Positions 34,498 to 43,056 are shown, numbered from the stretch's first letter. The stretch: 64,000 bases of DNA from AP-15 sp963762575 (GCA_963762575.1 CAVXLL010000013.1:310001-374000); one strand, 5' to 3'. Made by a program: numbers and translations. Notes: a model not told the origin generated them from the sequence alone.

Positions 34498-35271
34498 ATG
34501 TTCCGCCTTATCTATTATCTCTATGCGCGGCGGCTGGTCCGCGAGGTCGGGAGCCGGCCGATGCCGCGCCACGTCGGCATCGTTCTCGACGGCAACCGCC
34601 GCCATGGTCGTTCGCGCGGCATCACCGAGCCGAGGAAGGTGTACGATCTCGGTGCGAACAAGCTCGACGACATCCTGGAATGGTGCGCCGAGCTCGATAT
34701 TCCCACGGTCACGCTCTGGGTCTTTTCGACCGACAACTTCCAGCGGCCGGCAGCCGAAGTCTCCGGCATCCTGGCTTCGATCGAGGCCAAATTGACAGCG
34801 CTGGCCTGCGACCCCGACATCCACCGCCGGCGCGTTCGGGTTCGCGCGATCGGCTGCCTCGCGATGCTCCCCGAGCCGGTGCTCGCCGCTATCAGGGCGG
34901 CCGAATGCGCCACTTCGAGCTATGACGGGCTGGAGCTCAACATTGCCGTCGCCTATGGCGGACGCCAGGAAATCACCGACGCGGTGCGCGCTTTGCTCTG
35001 CTGCATGGCGGAGGAGCAGACGACGTTGGCCGAGGCGATCGATGAAGTCACCCCCGAAGCGATCGCCAGCCACCTGTACACCGCGGGCTTGCCCGACCCC
35101 GACCTGATCATTCGCACCAGCGGCGAGGTACGCCTCTCGGGCTTCCTCCTGTGGCAGAGCGCCCACAGCGAATTCTATTTTACCGACGTGCTGTGGCCCG
35201 CCTTCCGCAAGATCGACTTTTTGCGCGCCATCCGCTCCTTCCAGCAGCGCCGCCGCCGCTTCGGCTGCTGA
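34498..35271 (+). CDS. Cis-prenyltransferase (UppS-like) paralogue
   Basis: A 257-residue cis-prenyltransferase. The catalytic Asp is in HVGIVLDGNRRHGR, the second block is TVTLWVFSTDNFQRP, and the C-terminal signature is LIIRTSGEVRLSGFLLWQSAHSEFYFTDVLWPAF. Two points differ from housekeeping UppS: the motif reads LDGNRRHGR rather than MDGNGRWA, and the protein starts with a hydrophobic/basic segment (MFRLIYYLYARRLVREV). The usual neighbours frr, cdsA and dxr are absent. It may make a shorter Z-prenyl diphosphate, but that is inference. The start at 34498 is set by the family alignment. Confidence 0.85.
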   Translation: MFRLIYYLYARRLVREVGSRPMPRHVGIVLDGNRRHGRSRGITEPRKVYDLGANKLDDILEWCAELDIPTVTLWVFSTDNFQRPAAEVSGILASIEAKLTALACDPDIHRRRVRVRAIGCLAMLPEPVLAAIRAAECATSSYDGLELNIAVAYGGRQEITDAVRALLCCMAEEQTTLAEAIDEVTPEAIASHLYTAGLPDPDLIIRTSGEVRLSGFLLWQSAHSEFYFTDVLWPAFRKIDFLRAIRSFQQRRRRFGC

Positions 35272-35340
35272 GCCGATTGACGCCGCAGCCCCGACGCGAG
35301 TAGGCCTTTCTCGGATGAGCGATCCCCACGGAGATTTCCG

Positions 35341-35742
35341 ATGCCTGTAGCGGCAATGAACCATTTCACTGTGTTGAGCGACGACCTCGAGGCCACACGG
35401 CGCTTTTATTGCGATCTGTTCGGCTTCAAGGTGGGTTGGCGGCCGCCCTTCCAGTTTCCGGGATGGTGGCTCTATGCCGACGACGACGCCCCGATTTTGC
35501 ACGTGATCCATAGCAAGGATCTGCCGCAGGACCGCGGCGGCGTGCTCGACCACATGGCGTTCTCGGCCAAGGATCTGCCCGCCACCGTCGCGACCCTCAA
35601 GCGCGAGGGCATCGATTACGAGCTGCGGCGACTGCCAGGCGGCGGGATCTGGCAGCTGTTCTTCCACGACCCGTGCGGCGCCAAGGTCGAGTTCGATTTC
35701 GACAAGAACGAACCGGCGCCCGAAGGCCACGCCGAGGCCTGA
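35341..35742 (+). CDS. VOC (glyoxalase-like) family protein
   Basis: A 133-residue single vicinal-oxygen-chelate domain. The N-terminal MNHFTVLSDDLEATRRFYCDLFGFKVGWRPP is the family's first beta-alpha module, with the probable metal His in MNHF. ILHVIHS, DHMAFSAKDLPATVATLKREG and LFFHDPCGAKVEFDF complete the second module, the last glutamate being the expected metal ligand. The start has a GGAG 9 bp upstream. It could be a dioxygenase, lyase or resistance protein; the specific reaction is not readable. Confidence 0.8.
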   Translation: MPVAAMNHFTVLSDDLEATRRFYCDLFGFKVGWRPPFQFPGWWLYADDDAPILHVIHSKDLPQDRGGVLDHMAFSAKDLPATVATLKREGIDYELRRLPGGGIWQLFFHDPCGAKVEFDFDKNEPAPEGHAEA

Positions 35743-35784
35743 CCCTCACGAACCCTCACCCACCAGCCGTTGCGGGCTGGTCCC

Positions 35785-35809
35785 CCCTCTCCCGCATTGC
35801 GGGAGAGGA
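35785..35809. repeat. Palindromic repeat, copy 3
   Basis: The same CCCTCTCCCGC-ATT-GCGGGAGAGG(A) palindrome as copies 1 and 2, with the last base of the right arm changed. It lies 50 bp before copy 4 in the same orientation and shares a CCCTCAC flank. Confidence 0.8.
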
Positions 35810-35834
35810 GCTTTTGAGCCGAACGCGTTGTAGC

Positions 35835-35859
35835 CCCTCTCCCGCATTGCGGGAGAGGG
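35835..35859. repeat. Palindromic repeat, copy 4
   Basis: Arms CCCTCTCCCGC and GCGGGAGAGGG around ATT, followed by an AGCGAGGCGGGTGAGGG flank that is the reverse complement of the one beside copy 2. With copy 3 it fills the convergent gap between the VOC gene and the intradiol dioxygenase, where it could serve as a bidirectional terminator. Confidence 0.8.
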
Positions 35860-35896
35860 TGCCGAGCGCAGCGAGGCGGGTGAGGGCTGGCTCCAG

Positions 35897-36845
35897 CTAC
35901 TCCGCTGCTCGAGCGCCCAGGGCGGCGAGCCGCTGTTGAGCGTCGAGCACCGTCGCGTCTTGCCCCGACGCTTGCTTGAGATGGAAATCGAACTCGGCGG
36001 TGTAATAGGGCGGTTCGAGGCCGAGCCGGGCCGCTTCGCTGTCGCGGGTGTCGTACTGGACGAAGTCGCAGATCAGCGAATCCTTGACCGCGAATACTGC
36101 GTCGCTGCCGAGATACTCGTCGCGCCGGTCGAAGACGTGCGTCGTGACCGGCTCGAAGCCGTCGGCTGAAACGACAAAGTGAATGTGCGCCGGACGCCAG
36201 GGATGGCGTCCAGTCGCGCGCAGCATCGCTCCGACGGGCCCGTCGGAGGGGATCGGGTAATTCACTGGCAGCACGGTGCGAATCAGATAGCGGCCCTCGG
36301 CGTCGGTGCGAAACCTGCCGCGCATGTGCAGCTCGCCCTCGAGGCCCTCGTCCTGCGAGTCGTAGAGCCCGCTTGACTGGGTCTGCCAGACGTCGAGGAG
36401 CGCGCCCTCGATCGGCTGGCCGTCGAGGTCGAGGACCCGGCCGCTGACGAGCGTCGGGGTTCCGGTCTTGTCGAGATGGGCGATGTTGCCGCCGGCCGGC
36501 AATTCGGGCGCGCCGAGCCGATGGAACGGGCCGAACACCGTCGAACTCGGTCGCCCCGTCGGGTTTGCGGTGGTTGATCAGATCGACCGCCATCGAGACC
36601 CCGAGGGTATCCGAGAACAGGATGAATTCCTGGCGCTTGTCGCTGCACATTTGGCCGGCTTCAGTCAGGATTTCGATCGCTTGAAACCACTCGGCTTCGG
36701 TCAGCTCGATCTCCTTGACGAAGGCGTGCAAGTGCTTGACGAGGCCGAGCATGATCTGCCGCAGCCGCGGGTCGGGCGTCTGCGAGAAGCGCTGCAACGC
36801 CTCGGCCGTGATGTCGTCTTCGGTTTTGTTGCGCTGCACCGGCAT
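35897..36845 (-). CDS. Intradiol (hydroxyquinol/catechol) 1,2-dioxygenase, frameshifted in this sequence
   Basis: A non-heme Fe(III) enzyme that cleaves catechol or hydroxyquinol between the hydroxyls. The N-terminal dimerisation region reads from the ATG at 36845 (MPVQRNKTEDDITAEALQRFSQT ... FSDTLGVSMAVDLINHR). The catalytic domain reads in the next frame: LVSGRVLDLDGQPIEGALLDVWQTQ, SGLYDSQD, VLPVNYPIPSDGPVG and GRHPWRPAHIHFVV, which supply the two Tyr and two His iron ligands. Removing one A from GAACTC at 36543-36548 joins them as GATESTVFGPFHRLG, giving about 315 residues. The WRPAHIHF context favours the hydroxyquinol subgroup. Confidence 0.88.
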
Positions 36846-36988
36846 CGCCACTCTCCCTCTTGCTCATGCGGTTCGAGGAGAGATATAGCCGAAACCTGCC
36901 GGCGCCGCACCGAAAGCGCCCCCTCACCCCTCCCCGCCGGCGCAGGGCTGTCCGGGGAACGAGATCCAGTCGTATCTGTGATTAAGGG

Positions 36989-39313
36989 TCAGGCACGCGC
37001 GCCGCGCATCGCCTGCCAGATGCGCTCGCTCGTCGCCGGCATGTCGAGGCCTTTGACGCCGAGCGGCGCGAGCGCATCGACCACGGCGTTGACGATCGCC
37101 GGCAGCGCGCCGACCGTGCCGGCCTCGCCCGCGCCCTTGGCGCCCAGTGGATTGCGCTTGGTCGGCACCGGGTTCGAAGTGATCTCCATGGACGGCATCG
37201 TGTCGGCGCGCGGCATGCAGTAATCCATGAAGCTGCCGGTCAGGTTCTGCCCCGATTGGCGGTCATAGACGACCTGCTCCATTAGAGCCTGGCCCAACCC
37301 CTGCGCGACACCGCCATGGATCTGGCCCTTGAGGCCGGTCGGGTTCACCACCGTGCCGACGTCGTCGACGACGACGTAGCGGACGATCTCCAGCGCGCCG
37401 GTATCGGGGTCGACCTCGACCTCACAGACATGGCAGCCGTTAGGATAGGTGTTGTCGTCGGGGGCGAAGGTGCCGGTCTCGTAGAGGCCGCCTTCGAGGC
37501 CTGGCGGTAGGCGGCCGGGCTGGAACGACGCCTTGGCGATATCGGTGATGCTGATCCGCCGGTCGGTGCCGGCGACAGAAAAATTGCCATCGGAGAATTC
37601 TATGTCTGCGTCGGCGGCTTCGAGCAGATGCGCGGCAATGCGTTTGCCCTTGACGATGACCTTGTCGGCCGCCAACCACAATGCCGAGCCGCCGATCACC
37701 GTCGAGCGTGAACCGTTGGTGCCGATGCCAAAGGCGACGCGGTCGGTATCGCCGTCGATGTATTGCACGGTCGCCGGATCGAGCCCGAGCTTTTCGTTCA
37801 GCACTTGCTTGAAGGTGGTTTCGTGGCCTTGGCCCTGGTTCTTGCTGCCCATCAACAGGGTCGCGTTACCGCTTGGGTGAAAGCGGATCTCGGCGAATTC
37901 CTGGCCGGGCCCCGCGGCCTTCTCGATCGGATTGGCGATGCCTATCCCGCGCAGCTTGCCGCGCGCCTTGGCCTCGTTGCGGCGCGCCGGGAAGCCGGCC
38001 CAATCGGCTTGCGTCAGTGCCTTCTGCTGGTTGGCGGGGAAATCGCCGCAATCGTAATTGAGGTTCAGCGCGGTCTTGTACGGCATCGCCGAGGCCGGGA
38101 TCAGGTTCCTGGTCCGCAATTCGACCGGGTCGAAGCCCAGCTCGCGCGCGGCGTCGTCTATCAGGCGCTCGATGAGATAGGTCGCCTCGGGCCGTCCGGC
38201 GCCGCGATAGGGCGCGGTGCCATTGGTATTGGCCATCACCGCCAGCACCGCGACGTAGGCTGCCGGGATGTCATAAGTGCCGGTCAAGGTGCCGACATTA
38301 CCAAAGGTCGCAAGCAGGTTGCGTTCGGACGAGATGTAGGCGCCGACATTGGCCAAGGTCTTGACCCTGAGGCCGAGGAATTTGCCGTCCTTGTCAAGCG
38401 CCAGCTCGGCATCGCTGACATTGTCGCGGGCGTGCTCGTCGGCCTGGATCGCCTCACTGCGTTCGCAGGTCCATTTGACCGGCCGGCGCAATTTCTTCGC
38501 CGCGAGCAGCACCAGACGATGCTCGGGATATTGCCAGCCCTTGGTGCCGAACCCGCCCCCGACGTCGCCGGCGATGACCCGGATCTTGCTTTCCGGGATC
38601 TTGAAGATGCGAGTGGCGAGCGCCTGCCGCACCCGGTGCGGGTATTGCACGTCGGCGTAGAGGGTGAAGCGGTCCTCCCCCGGGTCCCATACGCCGATCG
38701 CACCGCGCGGCTCCATGAAATGCGCATAGACCCGGCTGATCACGTAGCGACGCTTGACGATGTGAGCTGCCTTGGCGAAAGCCGCCTCGGTCGCGGCCTT
38801 GTTGCCGGTCTCGAACAGGTTCGAGATGTTGTCCGGGCACTCGTCCCACACCGCGATCTTGCCCTCCGCCGCCTCGGCGGTGTCGGTGACCGAGGGTAAC
38901 GCCTCATAATCGATGTCGATCAGCTCGGCGGCGTCTTTCGCTTGCGCCAAGGTCTCGGCCACCACGAAGGCGACCGGTTCGCCGACATAGCGCACCGTGC
39001 CCTGGGCGAGGCCGAGATGAGCGCGAGCAAACATCGGCGACCCGTCCGGGCGCTTGCGCTGGAACGGCACGCCCATGACCCCGAGCTTGGCCGCGACAAG
39101 GTCGCCGCCGGTCAGGATCAGCACCACCCCGGGCGCAGCCTTCGCCGCCGTGAGGTCGAGCGAGCGGATGCGGGCATGGGCGTGCGGCGAGCGCAGCACG
39201 TAAGCATACGCTTGGCCGAGCAGGTTGTTGTCGTTCTGGAAGCGGCCGTTGCCATTCAAGAGGCGTTTGTCCTCGAAACGCCGCACCGGCTGCCCGATCC
39301 CGAACTCACCCAT
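36989..39313 (-). CDS. CoxL-like molybdopterin-binding subunit (xanthine dehydrogenase family), form II type
   Basis: A 774-residue large subunit. The N-terminal a/b hammerhead domain (RRFEDKRLLNGNGRFQNDNN, YVLRSPHAHARIRSLD) precedes the two Moco domains, with RVIAGDVGGGFGTKGWQYPEH, the active-site loop TAPYRGAGRPEATY, SKNQGQGHETTFKQVL, NGSRSTVIGGSA and the catalytic Glu region GAKGAGEAGTVGAL. The loop is of the form II type (xYRGAGR), not the AYxCSFR of true CO dehydrogenase, so a CO role is unlikely. The usual FeS (S) and FAD (M) subunit genes are not adjacent. Next upstream gene is an enoyl-CoA hydratase. Confidence 0.9.
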   Translation of the reverse strand: MGEFGIGQPVRRFEDKRLLNGNGRFQNDNNLLGQAYAYVLRSPHAHARIRSLDLTAAKAAPGVVLILTGGDLVAAKLGVMGVPFQRKRPDGSPMFARAHLGLAQGTVRYVGEPVAFVVAETLAQAKDAAELIDIDYEALPSVTDTAEAAEGKIAVWDECPDNISNLFETGNKAATEAAFAKAAHIVKRRYVISRVYAHFMEPRGAIGVWDPGEDRFTLYADVQYPHRVRQALATRIFKIPESKIRVIAGDVGGGFGTKGWQYPEHRLVLLAAKKLRRPVKWTCERSEAIQADEHARDNVSDAELALDKDGKFLGLRVKTLANVGAYISSERNLLATFGNVGTLTGTYDIPAAYVAVLAVMANTNGTAPYRGAGRPEATYLIERLIDDAARELGFDPVELRTRNLIPASAMPYKTALNLNYDCGDFPANQQKALTQADWAGFPARRNEAKARGKLRGIGIANPIEKAAGPGQEFAEIRFHPSGNATLLMGSKNQGQGHETTFKQVLNEKLGLDPATVQYIDGDTDRVAFGIGTNGSRSTVIGGSALWLAADKVIVKGKRIAAHLLEAADADIEFSDGNFSVAGTDRRISITDIAKASFQPGRLPPGLEGGLYETGTFAPDDNTYPNGCHVCEVEVDPDTGALEIVRYVVVDDVGTVVNPTGLKGQIHGGVAQGLGQALMEQVVYDRQSGQNLTGSFMDYCMPRADTMPSMEITSNPVPTKRNPLGAKGAGEAGTVGALPAIVNAVVDALAPLGVKGLDMPATSERIWQAMRGARA

Positions 39314-39371
39314 TACATGACCTTCCGTACACTCGTTCGCGGGTTGTCCTCATCGAGGAGGGCCAGCGATT

Positions 39372-40190
39372 TTATTCCTTGAACTGCGCCGCCCGCCACC
39401 TTACTGCGGCCGGGACGCCCTCGGTGGCGACCCTTTCACGGAACTTTGTTCCGAATTCAGTCTTGGTCGCGTAAAGCGGGCCGACAACGTCGAGCCCGGC
39501 ATAGATCGCGGTGCGGAAGCCCGCGGCGTCGGCGCCGCGATTGACCGCACGCTTGGTCGCATAGAGGGCTTCCGGCGAAATCAATGACAGCCGCTTGGCG
39601 TAGCGCAGGCTTACCGCACGCAACTCCGCGAGCGGCACCACCCGGTTGACCATGCCGAGCTCCAGTGCGCGCTCGGCGTCGATGGTGTCGCCGAAATAGA
39701 GGAGTTCCCGCGCCCTCTTGTAGCCGATGATCATCGGCATGACGATGGCGGGGCCGACACTGGAGAAACGCACTTCCGGCTCGCCAAAGGTTGCATTGTC
39801 GGCGGCGATCGTCAGATCGCACAGCATGACGAGCTCGCAGCCGCCGCCCATGACGTGACCCTGAACCGACGCGATCACCGGCTTTTTCATGGCCCAAGGC
39901 GTCATTTCGAAATCGAGCTGGACGCTCAGATGCTGATGCGCCTTGGTCGGGTCGCTGCGCCAATCGTCCATCCCCGGCTCTTTCGCCGAGATGTCGTAGC
40001 CGGCACAAAAGCTGCGCCCATCGGCCTGCAACAGGATGACGCTGGTTTCTGCGTCCTCGTCTGCCCGCAGGAAGGCAGCGAGCAGCTGGTGCTGCAGGTC
40101 CGCACTGAGGGCGTTGAGCTTCTCCGGACAATTCAACGTGATGACGCTGACCTTTTCGTCTGCTTCGTACCGGACCACCGGATCGGCCAT
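39372..40190 (-). CDS. Enoyl-CoA hydratase/isomerase family protein
   Basis: A 272-residue crotonase-fold protein. The oxyanion-hole segments are SFCAGYDIS and VQGHVMGGGCELVMLCDL; ATFGEPEVRFSSVGPA carries the second Glu region, and the C-terminus has the usual trimerisation helices (AVNRGADAAGF). The ATG at 40190 (MADPVVRYEADEKV) fits the family start; the frame continues upstream into the CoA-ligase gene but that part is not family sequence. It starts 16 bp after the CoA-ligase-like gene, so the two are probably an operon acting on an acyl-CoA. Confidence 0.88.
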   Translation of the reverse strand: MADPVVRYEADEKVSVITLNCPEKLNALSADLQHQLLAAFLRADEDAETSVILLQADGRSFCAGYDISAKEPGMDDWRSDPTKAHQHLSVQLDFEMTPWAMKKPVIASVQGHVMGGGCELVMLCDLTIAADNATFGEPEVRFSSVGPAIVMPMIIGYKRARELLYFGDTIDAERALELGMVNRVVPLAELRAVSLRYAKRLSLISPEALYATKRAVNRGADAAGFRTAIYAGLDVVGPLYATKTEFGTKFRERVATEGVPAAVRWRAAQFKE

Positions 40191-40206
40191 GATCTGCTCT
40201 CCTCCG

Positions 40207-41583
40207 CTAAACCGCATAGCGCGCCAGCCGGTCAATTGCCGCGAGACCCTCGCGAATGCCGCCAACCACCGGAATGTTCGCAGCGCGAAGATAGGCAACC
40301 TGCTCCCGGTTCATGATGCCCGGCCGGGTGTGCAGGAGGTAATGGGGCTTGCCGCTACTTTCAGCCGCGCGAACGAACAGCTCGAGGTAGGTCCAAGGAA
40401 GCTCCGGCATTTCAAACGGCTGACCGTCGCAATTGTCGCGGCAGAAGACGATAATGTCGTGGTCGGGGCTGCGGTCCAGCAGACCGAGTGCCTGCGGCAG
40501 GTTCGCGACAAAGGTGCCGTTGCCCCAGGCGTCGAGCGGGTTGCCGTCGCCGCTGACAAAGCCGATCCCGCGTTCGATTTCCTCCTTTGCCGCGGCCGAT
40601 AGAGGAGGCAGCCGAAGATCAGCCGACGCGGCAGAATCGAGGATCAGCTCGGCCAACCCGCCGGACGAAGTAACGATGCCGATCCGGCGCCCCGCCGCGC
40701 GACGCGGGCCCTGAGCAGCCGCGAGCACCTCGGTAAATTCGACGAGGTCCGAGACTTCGATTGCGCGATGCGCGCGCAGCAGCTCGGAGACCAAGCCGGG
40801 CTCGCCCGCGAGCCCGCCCGTGTGAGTCGTCACGGCATGCCTCGTGCGTTCGGTTCGCCCGACCTTCAGCAACACCACCGGCTTGCCTTGCGCAGCGGCG
40901 CGATCGAGCGCAGCGGCAAAGCGATCCGGCGAGCGGACGGTCTCGATAAAGCCGCCGATCACTTTGGTGTGCGGATCGTCGACGAGGTACTCGAGATAAT
41001 CGGCCGCGACAACCACGGCCTCGTTCCCGGAAGAAACGACATGGCTGAAGCCAAAGCGCCGGATGTCGGTCAACAGGCTGATGCAGAACGCGCCACTCTG
41101 GGAGACAATGCCAACATTGCCGGCGAGGCCGGCCGGGTCGCGCAGCTCCTGCAGATAGGTCGTGCTGCGGTCATGCGGGCTGAGCACTCCCATGCAGTTG
41201 GGCCCGCAGAGCGCGATGCCGGCGCCGCGGCAGATCCCTTCGATTTGGGCTTGCAGCCGACGGCCGTCCTCGCCGCGTTCGGCGAACCCGCCATCGTAGA
41301 TGACGGCCGCACGCACGCCGCGCGCGGCTGCTGCGAGGAGTGCATCGAGGACGCGGGCATGGCCGACGCAGAACACCGCGACATCCGGGGTCTCGGGCAA
41401 TTCCGCGACATTCGCATAGCATTGCCGGCCCGCTACCGCGGAATAATTGGGGTTGATCGGAAATATCGGACCGGCAAAGCCGATGCAATCGAGGGAGGCG
41501 ATCAGCCGTCGGCCTATCGTCGGCTTGTCCGACGCATCGACGACAGCAATCAATTTTGGCCGAAAGAGCGCTTGGAGCCGCAT
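40207..41583 (-). CDS. Acyl-CoA synthetase (NDP-forming) alpha-part protein, no ATP-grasp domain
   Basis: A 458-residue protein matching only the CoA-binding and ligase-CoA domains of the ACD/Pat family. Seen: LFRPKLIAVVDASDKPTIG and GFAGPIFPINPNYS (CoA-binding Rossmann), GIALCGPNCMGVLS, VGIVSQSGAFCISLL, SSGNEAVVVAADYLEYLVDD, and the phosphohistidine loop AVTTHTGGLAGEPG. The ATP-grasp subdomain normally fused or encoded next door is missing within the window. Either a beta subunit is elsewhere, or the protein has another acyl-transfer role. It opens the enoyl-CoA hydratase operon. Confidence 0.82.
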   Translation of the reverse strand: MRLQALFRPKLIAVVDASDKPTIGRRLIASLDCIGFAGPIFPINPNYSAVAGRQCYANVAELPETPDVAVFCVGHARVLDALLAAAARGVRAAVIYDGGFAERGEDGRRLQAQIEGICRGAGIALCGPNCMGVLSPHDRSTTYLQELRDPAGLAGNVGIVSQSGAFCISLLTDIRRFGFSHVVSSGNEAVVVAADYLEYLVDDPHTKVIGGFIETVRSPDRFAAALDRAAAQGKPVVLLKVGRTERTRHAVTTHTGGLAGEPGLVSELLRAHRAIEVSDLVEFTEVLAAAQGPRRAAGRRIGIVTSSGGLAELILDSAASADLRLPPLSAAAKEEIERGIGFVSGDGNPLDAWGNGTFVANLPQALGLLDRSPDHDIIVFCRDNCDGQPFEMPELPWTYLELFVRAAESSGKPHYLLHTRPGIMNREQVAYLRAANIPVVGGIREGLAAIDRLARYAV

Positions 41584-41759
41584 CGGTCATCGCTCCTTGA
41601 GCAGATCGTGAAACCGAAGATTACAACGCCGCGCCCCCCGAAACCACGCTTGTAGCGGGGTCATCCTCCCGCGGGGGACTGGGGTGTCGAGTTGTTCAGC
41701 TTTTGTCAACAAACTCAGCCCCAAACTGCCTCGTTGTTCTCCCCAACACAGAGGCGAAA

Positions 41760-42029
41760 ATGCGTGCGATCATTCCAATGCTAGTGGGTTTGGCGGCTTT
41801 GGCTGCCACGTCAGTACAGGCAGCGCCGGTTCCGACCAATCCCCACCACCACCCGAAATGGCGCGAGACGCCAGCGCAGAACGTCCGCAAGAGCCAGCAA
41901 TACGATCATCTCGTAAGCACCAACAGCAGTTTTCGCGCATCCCGGATGCGGAAGGAATGTGGGCCGATCACGGATGCCGAGTTGCGTGCCGACTGCCTCG
42001 GGTCCTTCGGCGCACCTAAGCTCCAGTAG
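41760..42029 (+). CDS. Small secreted hypothetical protein
   Basis: An 89-residue protein with a clear signal peptide (MRAIIPMLVGLAALAATSVQA) and a mature part of about 68 residues starting APVPTNPHHHPKWRET, histidine-rich at its N-terminus and ending with two cysteines (MRKECGPITDAELRADCLGSF). The start at 41760 is preceded by AGAGG. The two-cysteine C-terminus (C-x-P-I-x-D-x-x-L-R-x-x-C) suggests a disulfide. I do not recognise the family; it is probably periplasmic. Confidence 0.65.
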   Translation: MRAIIPMLVGLAALAATSVQAAPVPTNPHHHPKWRETPAQNVRKSQQYDHLVSTNSSFRASRMRKECGPITDAELRADCLGSFGAPKLQ

Positions 42030-42157
42030 AACAGATGGTGTTGGTCGCCTCGCCGGGGCATCCGCCGGCGCGGCGACCTATCAGATTGCGCGGCCGGCGT
42101 ATCGCCTCGGCAGTGCTGATGCGCGGCTGCGGAAGGCCGGGTGGGCGTGCTATGCCC

Positions 42158-43009
42158 TCACAGTGGTTCAATTGCGCGGAGCCGGGGAAGTGCTGTGGTG
42201 TGGGTGGTCAGGTCGTAGAAAACCGGGGGTGGGGGGCCGGCTTCGACAGCGGCCCAAATCCGGCGTCGACCAGCCGCCGAGATCGGCAGGTTCTCTTCGC
42301 CGCCGGCGGACACCAGCACATCGAAATCAATTGCCGAGTTGCGAATGGCCCGGGGATTGTCGCGATCCAACGCCCGCTTGACAACCGCCGCCATCGGGCC
42401 ACGGGCGAGGAGGTCGAGCGTGGTCTGGTACGAAACGCCAAGAATGTCGGCCAGGTCGAGGGCCTCGCGCAACCCGGCCTCGGCCGCCATGACAACCACA
42501 TTGGTGATATTTTCCACGCCGGAGCCGAGCGGCCCGACACGAACAACGTCCCCGAAGATCCCGAGTATCGGCTCGGTCAGCGCCATTGCTTCGTCGGGAC
42601 CAGCCAGCAATACCGTCAATGAGGCTTCGGCCGCGTAACGCACGCCGCCGATGAGCGGGGCATCGACGAGGTGAACGCCGGCCGGCATCTGCGACACAAT
42701 CGATTGCAGAATGTCCGGTGTCGTCGTCGACAGCACGGCCAGCGCCGTTCCGGGTCGCATTCCGGCGAGGATGCCCTGCGGCCCTAGATGTGCCGCCGGA
42801 ATGTCTGCGGACATGACCGCACTGATCACCACATCCGCGTCATGTGCGGCGGCGGCCGGGCTGTCAGCGGCGACAGCCCCAAGCGCTGTCATAGCGTCAA
42901 GTCGGTCCCGTATTACGTCGAAGACAACGACCCGGTGGTTGGCGCCCAGCAGATGAGGGACCATCCGCGAACCCATGTCACCAAGGCCAACGAAACCGAC
43001 CGTGCTCAT
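42158..43009 (-). CDS. 3-hydroxyisobutyrate dehydrogenase-like oxidoreductase with altered catalytic motif
   Basis: A 283-residue beta-hydroxyacid dehydrogenase-type protein. The NAD(P) Rossmann motif is GFVGLGDMGSRMVPHLL, the substrate loop DAPLIGGVRYAAEASL (usually DAPVSGG), and the C-terminal helical domain follows. The catalytic lysine motif GxGxxxKxxNN appears as GSGVENITNVV, one residue shorter and with no lysine. This may be a non-classical or reductase-type member, or a changed activity. It is not obviously in an operon; a small VOC-like gene follows 47 bp upstream on the same strand. Confidence 0.8.
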   Translation of the reverse strand: MSTVGFVGLGDMGSRMVPHLLGANHRVVVFDVIRDRLDAMTALGAVAADSPAAAAHDADVVISAVMSADIPAAHLGPQGILAGMRPGTALAVLSTTTPDILQSIVSQMPAGVHLVDAPLIGGVRYAAEASLTVLLAGPDEAMALTEPILGIFGDVVRVGPLGSGVENITNVVVMAAEAGLREALDLADILGVSYQTTLDLLARGPMAAVVKRALDRDNPRAIRNSAIDFDVLVSAGGEENLPISAAGRRRIWAAVEAGPPPPVFYDLTTHTTALPRLRAIEPL

Positions 43010-43056
43010 GGCATTCTCCTGATGATTCTAGGCACCGGTACTGGGGGCAGGTTCGC

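Noticed and set aside
35616..36851. A 411-codon frame whose first third is the dioxygenase N-terminus
   Set aside because: Only about the first 104 codons are real; after the frameshift the frame is arginine-rich nonsense covering the true catalytic domain in another frame.
37763..38899. 378-codon open frame antisense to the CoxL-like gene
   Set aside because: Shadow frame; no family features, and the antisense gene has complete molybdoenzyme motifs.
36989..39313. Aerobic CO dehydrogenase large subunit
   Set aside because: The active-site loop is PYRGAGR (form II), not the AYxCSFR of CO-oxidising enzymes, and the partner subunits are absent.
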